Positions 30,843-36,731 of a DNA stretch of 36,731 nt are shown here, one piece after another; within the stretch, counting starts at the first letter, position 1; the number at the start of each line of letters is the position of its first letter. Origin of the DNA: SG8-41 sp036397875 (GTDB taxonomy: Bacteria > Pseudomonadota > Gammaproteobacteria > Burkholderiales > SG8-41); contig DASWIC010000028.1 in assembly GCA_036397875.1 (NCBI GenBank), positions 1-36,731 on the forward strand, read 5' to 3'. The translations under genes were made by a program, and so were the position numbers. The notes below the pieces were generated by a model that worked only from the letters and a program-made list of their open reading frames with translations, had not been told where the DNA came from and ran no database searches.

Positions 30843-32003
30843 TCAGGCCTTCTGCATGGCCGCAAAGCCGCGCTCGAGGTCGGCGATGAGGTCATCCGGG
30901 TCCTCGAGCCCTATATGCAGCCGGATCGTGGGGCCGCCGGGATCCCACTTCGTCGCCGTGCGGTAGGGCGCGATCGACGCGACGATGGCGAGGCTCTCGA
31001 AGCCGCCCCAGCTCGAGCCGATGCCGAAGAGCTCGAGCGCGTTGATGAAAGCGGTAGCCTGCCGCTCGCCCGCTGCCAGCACGAAGGAAAATAGCGACGC
31101 TGCCCCCGAGAAGTCGCGCTTCCACACGGCGTGGCCGGGATCGCCTTCGAGCGCGGGGTAGATCACGCGCTTCACTTCCCGCCGCGATTGCAGCCAGCGC
31201 GCGACCTGGAGGGCGTTCGCCATCTGCTGCTTCATACGCACGCCGATCGTGCGAAAGCCGCGCAGCGCCAGATAGCAGTCATCGGGGCTGACGCCGTAGC
31301 CGTAGTCCGCTACGGCGCGGCGCACCGTGAGCCAGTGGCGCTCGTTGGTGACGATCATGCCCATCACCACGTCCGAGTGCCCGGCGATGTACTTGGTCGC
31401 CGCGTGTATGGACACATCCACGCCTTTCTCGAAGGAACGGAAGTAGTAGGGCGTGCCCCAGGTCGTGTCGGCGAGCACCGGTATCCCGCGCGCGTGCGCG
31501 GCGGCGGCGATCGCCGGGATATCCTGCATTTCGAAGGAGAGCGAGCCCGGCGCCTCGCAGAACACGGCCCGCGTAGTCGGCCGGATAAGCTTCTGGATGC
31601 CGGAGCCGACCAGGGGATCGTAGTATTCGATTTCGATTCCGCTCGGCTTCAGGCGCCGGTCGCAGAAGTTGCGCGTGGGCGCATACACCGGATCGGGCAC
31701 GAGCACGTGGTCGCTGCTCTTGAGGAAAGCCCACAGCGCAACCGCAAGTGCGGCGAGCCCCGACGGCAGGGCGACCGCGGCATACCCTCCCTCCATCTGC
31801 GCGACGGCTTCTTCCAGTGCGAACGTGGTCGGGGTGCCATACAGGCCGTAGCGGACCTTCTTGTAGTCGTCGCCGCCGCGGGCCTCGTACGCCTCGCGGT
31901 CGGGAAAGATCACGGTGGAAGTGCGGAATACGGGCGTGTTGACCATGCCCTGGTGGCGGGCGGGGTCGCGGCCGGCGCGGGAAAGGAGGGTATCTTTTTT
32001 CAT
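30843..32003 (-). CDS. Cystathionine beta-lyase-like PLP enzyme
   Basis: A 386-residue enzyme of the Cys/Met metabolism PLP family. Key motifs are RYGLYGTPTTFALEEAVAQM (51-70), VALPSGLAAL for phosphate binding, VLADTTWGTPYY with the Asp that contacts the PLP ring nitrogen, and the Schiff-base Lys204 in SIHAATKYIAGHSD. The C-terminal SWGGFESLA and TIRLHIGLEDPDDL favour the cystathionine beta-lyase (MetC-like) branch. The ATG at 32003 has no visible Shine-Dalgarno sequence. It is divergent from the molybdenum hydroxylase genes. A role in C-S or C-N cleavage of the imported compound, rather than methionine synthesis, is possible but inferred. Confidence 0.87.
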   Translation of the reverse strand: MKKDTLLSRAGRDPARHQGMVNTPVFRTSTVIFPDREAYEARGGDDYKKVRYGLYGTPTTFALEEAVAQMEGGYAAVALPSGLAALAVALWAFLKSSDHVLVPDPVYAPTRNFCDRRLKPSGIEIEYYDPLVGSGIQKLIRPTTRAVFCEAPGSLSFEMQDIPAIAAAAHARGIPVLADTTWGTPYYFRSFEKGVDVSIHAATKYIAGHSDVVMGMIVTNERHWLTVRRAVADYGYGVSPDDCYLALRGFRTIGVRMKQQMANALQVARWLQSRREVKRVIYPALEGDPGHAVWKRDFSGAASLFSFVLAAGERQATAFINALELFGIGSSWGGFESLAIVASIAPYRTATKWDPGGPTIRLHIGLEDPDDLIADLERGFAAMQKA

Positions 32004-32101
32004 GGGAACGGGAGGTTTGCCTTTATGCTCCGCGCCAATTGTGCGGCGCGCACCGTGGCGGTGCAATATATGGACTTGCGGATTGCTGGCGGGAGCAGTA
32101 T

Positions 32102-32153
32102 GCCGGATAATCCGGCCCCTGAGCCCTGCGCGCAAGGCGCGGGGCTTTTAATT
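32102..32153 (+). promoter_or_regulatory. Double hairpin with T-run in the leader of the molybdenum hydroxylase operon
   Basis: GCCGGA and TCCGGC (32102-32116, 3-nt loop) are followed by GCCCTGCGC and GCGCGGGGC (32123-32131 and 32137-32145, one G-U pair) and then TTTTAATT. On the plus strand this has the form of an intrinsic terminator, yet no plus-strand gene lies just upstream. It stands 33 bp before the GTG start at 32186, so attenuation in the leader is one reading. The first palindrome could be an operator. Confidence 0.5.
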
Positions 32154-32185
32154 CCAATAATCGGACTTTCCCGGAAGGCTGCAAC

Positions 32186-34471
32186 GTGGATACGCATGCA
32201 TCGCATCACGGCGGCAGGGTCGAGGACCTGCGCCTTGTGACGGGCGCCGGCAAATACGCCTCCGACTGGAGCCTGCCCGGCCAGCTCTATGCCGCGTTCG
32301 TGCGCTCGGACCGCGCCCACGCCGAGATCGTGTCGGTGAAGACCGGCAGGGCCGCGCAGCATCCGGGGGTGAGGCGCGTCTATACCGGCGAGGACGCAAT
32401 CGCCGCCGGCTATACCAAGTACTTCGTGGTCGTGAGCTATCCCGGCCGGGGCGGCAAGCACATCATCAAGCCGCCACGCCCGGTGCTGGCGGCGCGCAAG
32501 GTGCGCCACGTCGGCGACGCGGTGGCGATGGTGGTCGCCGACACGCCGCTCGCGGCGCAGGACGCCGCCGAGCTGGTGGACGTCGAGTATCGCGACCTTC
32601 CCGCCGTCGTCTCGGCGGAGGCGGCGCTCGCCCCCGGCGCGCCCCAATTGCACGAGGAGGCCCCGGGCAATCTCGCATTCGACTATGAGGCGGGCAACGA
32701 GGAAACGGTGAAGGAGGCGCTCGCCCGGGCCGCGCACGTGACGCGGCTGAAGCTCGAGGTGAGCCGCGTCGCGCCGAGCCCGATGGAGCTGCGCGGCTGC
32801 ACGGTGCGCTACGACGCGCAAAGCGGCATCTACCACGTCCACGTCTGCATCCAGGGCATCAACATGATGCGCAAGCAGCTCGCTGCGATCACCGACGTGC
32901 CGGAAGAGAAGCTGGTGGTGCACGCGCAGGACATCGGCGGCAGCTTCGGGCAGAGGAGCGCGGCCTACCCCGAATATTGCATGCAGATGCTGGCGGCGAA
33001 GGAGCTCGGCCGTCCGGTGCGCTGGATCTCCTCGCGCGCGGAGGGCTTCATGAGCGACACCCACGGGCGCGCCAACACCGTCAACGGCGAGCTCGCGCTC
33101 GACGGCGACGGCAGGTTCCTCGCCCTGAAGCTCGACTGGATCGCCGACATGGGGGGCTACCTCTCGGCGACCGGCTCGGCGAGCCACACGCGCAACCCCG
33201 CCACCTGCATGACCGGCGTCTACCGCATTCCGGCGCTCTACGGGCGCTTCCGGCTGGCGTTCACCAATACCGTGCCGGTTGCGGCCTACCGCGGCGCCGG
33301 CCGCCCCGACATGGCCTACGTGATGGAGCGCCTGGTGAGCCAGGCCGCGGCGGAACTGAAGATCGACCCGGCGGAGCTCCGGCGCCGCAATTTCATACCG
33401 AAGGATGCGTTTCCCTACAAGACGCCCACCGGCTCGACCTACGAAGCGACCGATCTCCACGGCGTCCTGGAGCGGGCGCTCAAGTTCGCCGACTGGAAGG
33501 GATTTCCGGCGCGCCGCCGCAAATCCGAGCAGGCGGGAAAGCTGCGCGGCCTCGGTATCGCGACCGTCATCGAGAATACGGGCGCGGGTTTGTTCCCCAA
33601 GGACCAGGTCGAGATCGAGGCGACCCGTTCCGGGGAGATCAACGTGTATTCGGTGTCGCAGTCGCAGGGACAGGGTCACGAGACGACGTTCGGCATGATC
33701 GTGGCGGAGGCGCTCGGCGTGCCGCTGGAGCGGGTACACCTCAGGCAGGGCGTCAAGCCGCTCATCGGCAACCACACGGGCGGCTCGCGCTCGACCGCGG
33801 GCGCCGGCAGCGCGTGCAAGCTGGCTGCGCTCAAGCTGATCGAGCAGGGAAAATCGCTCGCCGCGGAACAGATGGAGGTCGAGCCCTCTCAGGTGGACTA
33901 CGCAAAGGGTTTTTTCCAGGTGCGCGGTGAGAAGAGGAAAATCAGCCTGTTCGACCTCGCGAAGAAGAAGCCGATGGACGTGATGGGCGAAGGCACTTTC
34001 GGCTCGACCTTCCCCAACGGCTGCCACATCACCGAGGTGGAGGTCGATCCCGCGACCGGCACCCCGCGCATCGTCGCCTACCACGCGGTCGACGACTGCG
34101 GCAACGTCATCAACCATGCGGTGGTCGAGGGCCAAGTGCACGGCGCGGTGACGCAGGGCGCCGGCCAGATCTTCGGCGAGCAGGTCGCCTACGACCGCCA
34201 GACCGGGCAGCTGCTCACCGGTAGCTTCATGGATTACTGCATGCCGCGCGCCGGCCTGGTGCCGGCGATCCAGATGCAGGACTACCCGGTGCCGAGCGTC
34301 AACAACGTGCTCGGCGTGAAGGGCGTTGGCGAGTCGGGCTGCACCGCATCGATACCGTCCCTCGCGAACGCGGTGGTGGACGCGCTGCGGCCGCTCGGCA
34401 TCGGGCACCTTGACATGCCGCTCACGCCGGCGAAGTTGTGGCACGCCATCCATTCCGCGAGGAAGAAATGA
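32186..34471 (+). CDS. Xanthine dehydrogenase family molybdopterin-binding large subunit
   Basis: A 761-residue catalytic subunit of a molybdenum hydroxylase. The N-terminal domain begins RVEDLRLVTGAGKYASDWSL. Mo-domain motifs are AQDIGGSFGQRSAAYPEY, VAAYRGAGRPDMAYVMERL (near 365) and SQSQGQGHETTFGM. The active-site Glu is in KGVGESGCTASIPSLANA (near 715). It lacks the CoxL AYRCSFR loop, so it is not a form I CO dehydrogenase. The start is GTG at 32186, with GGAAGG about 9 bp upstream. The FAD and 2Fe-2S partner subunits are not in the window and may lie downstream. It overlaps its paralogue by 4 bp. Confidence 0.92.
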   Translation: MDTHASHHGGRVEDLRLVTGAGKYASDWSLPGQLYAAFVRSDRAHAEIVSVKTGRAAQHPGVRRVYTGEDAIAAGYTKYFVVVSYPGRGGKHIIKPPRPVLAARKVRHVGDAVAMVVADTPLAAQDAAELVDVEYRDLPAVVSAEAALAPGAPQLHEEAPGNLAFDYEAGNEETVKEALARAAHVTRLKLEVSRVAPSPMELRGCTVRYDAQSGIYHVHVCIQGINMMRKQLAAITDVPEEKLVVHAQDIGGSFGQRSAAYPEYCMQMLAAKELGRPVRWISSRAEGFMSDTHGRANTVNGELALDGDGRFLALKLDWIADMGGYLSATGSASHTRNPATCMTGVYRIPALYGRFRLAFTNTVPVAAYRGAGRPDMAYVMERLVSQAAAELKIDPAELRRRNFIPKDAFPYKTPTGSTYEATDLHGVLERALKFADWKGFPARRRKSEQAGKLRGLGIATVIENTGAGLFPKDQVEIEATRSGEINVYSVSQSQGQGHETTFGMIVAEALGVPLERVHLRQGVKPLIGNHTGGSRSTAGAGSACKLAALKLIEQGKSLAAEQMEVEPSQVDYAKGFFQVRGEKRKISLFDLAKKKPMDVMGEGTFGSTFPNGCHITEVEVDPATGTPRIVAYHAVDDCGNVINHAVVEGQVHGAVTQGAGQIFGEQVAYDRQTGQLLTGSFMDYCMPRAGLVPAIQMQDYPVPSVNNVLGVKGVGESGCTASIPSLANAVVDALRPLGIGHLDMPLTPAKLWHAIHSARKK

Positions 34472-36731
34472 GCGCGAAGGCACATGACCACGGGCCCGTA
34501 GGGCGGGTCGAGGACGCGCGCCTCGTGACCGGCGCCGGCACGTTTGCCGCCGATTGGAGCCTGCCGGGGCAGCTCCATGGCTATTTCGTGCGCTCGGACC
34601 GGGCGCACGCCGATATCGTCGCGGTCAACGCCGAACGGGCGTTGCGGCATGCGGGGGTCAAGGCGGTCATCACCGGCGCCGATGCCGTCCGCGCCGGCTA
34701 CGTGAAGCCCATGCACACGCTGACGTTTCCCGGGAAGGGCGGCATGCAGACCCGGGCGCCGGAGCGGCCGGTGCTCGCGCACCGGGGCGTGCACTTCGTG
34801 GGTGAGGCGATTGCGCTCGTGGTGGCCGACACCGCGGAGGCCGCACAGGACGCGGCTGAGCTCGTCGACATCCAGTACCGCGACCTGCCCGCCGTCGTCG
34901 CGCCGGAGGCGGCGCTTGCGCCTGGCGCGCCGCAGCTGCACGAAAATGTCCCGGGCAATCTCGCGCTGGAAGCGGAAGTGGGCGACGCCGCCGCCGTCGA
35001 GGCCGCATTTGCGCGCGCGGCGCACGTAACGCGCCTCAAGGTGGAAGTCACGCGCGTCGCGCCGAACCCGATGGAGCCTCGCGCCTACATCGCCTCCTAC
35101 GACGCGCGCGCGGACAGCTACACGCTGCACGTGTGCTGCCAGGGCATCACCACGCTGCGTCGGCATCTTTCAGCCTATACCGGCGTGCCGGAGGAGAAGC
35201 TGCATTTCGAGGTGGGCGATGTCGGCGGCGGCTTCGGCCAGCGCACGCCCGCGTACCCGGAACACGGTGCGTTGATGCTCGCGGCGAAGCAGACCGGACG
35301 CCCGGTCAGATGGGTGTCAACGCGCTCCGAAGGCATCGCCTGCGACACGCACGGGCGGGCCAATGTCATCGACGGCGCGCTCGCGCTCGACCGCGAGGGG
35401 CGCTTGTTGGCGATGCGGCTCGACTGGGTCAACGACATGGGGGCCTACCTGTCGCCGGCTTCGATGGGCCACATCCGCAATACCACGACCTGCATGACCG
35501 GCGTCTATCGCATCCCGGCGCTTTACGCGACCTACCGAGTCGCGCTGACCAACACCAACCCGGTGTCGTCCTACCGGGGGGCGGGGCGTCCCGACATCGC
35601 CTATACCGTCGAGCGCCTCGTGAGCCAGGCGGCGGCCGAGCTGAAGATGGATGCCGCCGAGTTGCGGCGGCGCAATCTCATTCCGCCCGAGGCCTTCCCT
35701 TACAAGACTCCGACCGGCTCCACCTACGAGAACGCCGACCTGCCGGGGCTCCTCGAGCAGGCGTTGAAGCTCGCGGACTGGAAGGGCTATGCGAAGCGCC
35801 GCGCGCGGACGGAGCAGGCGGGAAAGCTGCGCGGCATCGGCATCGCCACGGTGATCGAGAACACGGGCGCCGGCCAGGCCGCGAAGGACGAGGTCGAGCT
35901 CGAGCTCGATGCCGCGGGCAATATCACCGTCTACACGATGTCGAAGTCGCAGGGACACGGGCACGAGACGACGTTCGCCGCGATCGTGGCGGGCGCGCTC
36001 GGCGTGCCGTTCGAGCGCGTGCGCATCAGCCAGTGCGCGCCGGAGAAGCAGCACCGGCTGCAGGGCAACCATACCGGCGGCTCGCGCAGCACCGTGGGCG
36101 CCGGCAGCGTGTGCCACCTTGCGGCGCAGAAGCTGATCGAGCACGGGCGCGCGGCTGCCGCGCTCGACCTCGGGGTCGAGCCCTCGCAGGTGGAATATGC
36201 CGACGGCGCGTATCGCTCGAAGGAATCGAAGCGCGCCTTCAAGCTCGGGGACCTCGCCAGATCGAAGCCGGTTTCGGTAGTCGCCGAAGGCAAGTTCGGC
36301 TCGACCTTCCCCAACGGCTGCCACATCGCCGAGGTCGAGATCGATCCCGGCACCGGTGCGGCCGAGATCGCCTCCTACGCCGCGGTGGACGACCTCGGCG
36401 TCGTGATCAACCATGAGGTGGTCGAAGGGCAGCTCCACGGCGGCGTCGCGATGGGCGCGGGCCAGATCTTCGGCGAGCACGTGGTATACGATCGCGGCTC
36501 GGGGCAGCTGCTGACCGGCAGCTTCATGGACTACTACATGCCGCGCGCCGGGCTGGTGCCGGCGATCCGCGGGGCCGAGCATCCGACGGCGAGCAAAGTG
36601 AGCCCGCTCGGCGTCAAGGGCGTGGGCGAATCGGGGTGCACGGGCTCGCTGCCCGCGGTCGCCAACGCGGTGATGGACGCGCTCGCGCCGCTCGGCGTCG
36701 GGCACCTCGACATGCCGTTGACGCCCGCCAA
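34468..36731 (+). CDS. Second xanthine dehydrogenase family large subunit, tandem paralogue, cut by window end
   Basis: A molybdenum hydroxylase large subunit open from ATG 34468 (overlapping the previous stop as ATGA) to the end of the window, about 754 codons; by comparison with its neighbour only a few residues are missing. It starts MSAKAHDHGPVGRVEDARLV and closely follows the first paralogue throughout. Shared motifs are VGDVGGGFGQRTPAYPEH, SSYRGAGRPDIAYTVERL, SKSQGHGHETTFAAI and the active-site Glu in KGVGESGCTGSLPAVANA. Both copies look catalytically intact. Either the two form a heteromeric enzyme, or they are two enzymes with related substrates sharing small subunits. Confidence 0.92.
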   Translation, partial: MSAKAHDHGPVGRVEDARLVTGAGTFAADWSLPGQLHGYFVRSDRAHADIVAVNAERALRHAGVKAVITGADAVRAGYVKPMHTLTFPGKGGMQTRAPERPVLAHRGVHFVGEAIALVVADTAEAAQDAAELVDIQYRDLPAVVAPEAALAPGAPQLHENVPGNLALEAEVGDAAAVEAAFARAAHVTRLKVEVTRVAPNPMEPRAYIASYDARADSYTLHVCCQGITTLRRHLSAYTGVPEEKLHFEVGDVGGGFGQRTPAYPEHGALMLAAKQTGRPVRWVSTRSEGIACDTHGRANVIDGALALDREGRLLAMRLDWVNDMGAYLSPASMGHIRNTTTCMTGVYRIPALYATYRVALTNTNPVSSYRGAGRPDIAYTVERLVSQAAAELKMDAAELRRRNLIPPEAFPYKTPTGSTYENADLPGLLEQALKLADWKGYAKRRARTEQAGKLRGIGIATVIENTGAGQAAKDEVELELDAAGNITVYTMSKSQGHGHETTFAAIVAGALGVPFERVRISQCAPEKQHRLQGNHTGGSRSTVGAGSVCHLAAQKLIEHGRAAAALDLGVEPSQVEYADGAYRSKESKRAFKLGDLARSKPVSVVAEGKFGSTFPNGCHIAEVEIDPGTGAAEIASYAAVDDLGVVINHEVVEGQLHGGVAMGAGQIFGEHVVYDRGSGQLLTGSFMDYYMPRAGLVPAIRGAEHPTASKVSPLGVKGVGESGCTGSLPAVANAVMDALAPLGVGHLDMPLTPA

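Noticed and set aside
32000..34483. 827-codon open frame on the minus strand opposite the first molybdenum hydroxylase gene
   Set aside because: The translation is rich in His, Arg and Ala without any family motif, as expected for an antisense shadow in high-GC DNA. The plus strand encodes a complete conserved enzyme.
35133..36416. 427-codon plus-strand frame within the second molybdenum hydroxylase gene
   Set aside because: It is an Arg/Gly-rich out-of-frame shadow; the real frame runs from 34468 to the window end and has all catalytic motifs.
32186..36731. Aerobic CO dehydrogenase large subunits
   Set aside because: The form I active-site loop AYRCSFR is absent in both proteins, which read AYRGAGR and SYRGAGR.

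Overview
The window looks like a chromosomal segment from a betaproteobacterium, probably of the order Burkholderiales or a close uncultured relative. GC content is high. Four periplasmic Bug/TTT-type solute receptors are present, which is a hallmark of that group. The conserved block yebC-ruvC-ruvA-ruvB-ybgC-tolQ-tolR-tolA-tolB-pal-cpoB-queC, followed by tRNA-Lys, has the betaproteobacterial order. This assignment is inferred from gene content and order only; there is no rRNA marker.

Layout. (1) 1-7034: catabolic and transport genes. These are an MFS exporter, a cassette of amidohydrolase, opine-type dehydrogenase and Bug receptor, then a minus-strand Bug receptor plus methyltransferase diverging from a LysR regulator. 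A 17-bp dyad sits inside the lysR promoter. (2) 7035-9302: an accessory island holding a 14-bp minisatellite, a truncated copy of a regulator gene, and a type IV AbiEi/AbiEii toxin-antitoxin module with a perfect 11-bp inverted-repeat operator. (3) 9303-12165: the intact regulator followed by a beta-propeller protein, a CPAC-type membrane microprotein and a DUF899 thioredoxin-like protein. This is a compact cluster with no function I can name. (4) 12425-22865: the conserved core. It covers Holliday-junction processing, the Tol-Pal envelope complex, queuosine synthesis, a YeeE/YedE sulfur-compound permease and tRNA-Lys(UUU). Several kinds of GC-rich palindromic intergenic repeat are scattered through it, and two of them are translated as N-terminal extensions of YbgC and CpoB. 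(5) 22866-36731: a 70-bp tandem structured repeat and a small conserved protein, then a long catabolic region. This contains an enolase-superfamily enzyme, an isocitrate-lyase-fold enzyme without the usual catalytic Cys, an amidohydrolase, two Bug receptors, a Gfo/Idh/MocA oxidoreductase, a beta-hydroxyacid dehydrogenase and a PLP C-S lyase-like enzyme on the minus strand. It ends with two tandem molybdenum-hydroxylase large subunits, the second cut by the window end.

The genes of the last region fit uptake and stepwise oxidation or cleavage of small organic acids or heterocycles, but the substrate cannot be read from sequence. The best leads are four. The ruvC gene has no ATG, GTG or TTG start able to include its first catalytic Asp, and an ATT codon sits where Met should be. 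The AbiE module lies between a decayed and an intact copy of the same regulator gene, and the pattern of differences argues for homologous exchange rather than a target-site duplication. The regulator/propeller/CPAC peptide/DUF899 cluster has a nested gene overlap. A two-unit hairpin array lies just after tRNA-Lys.
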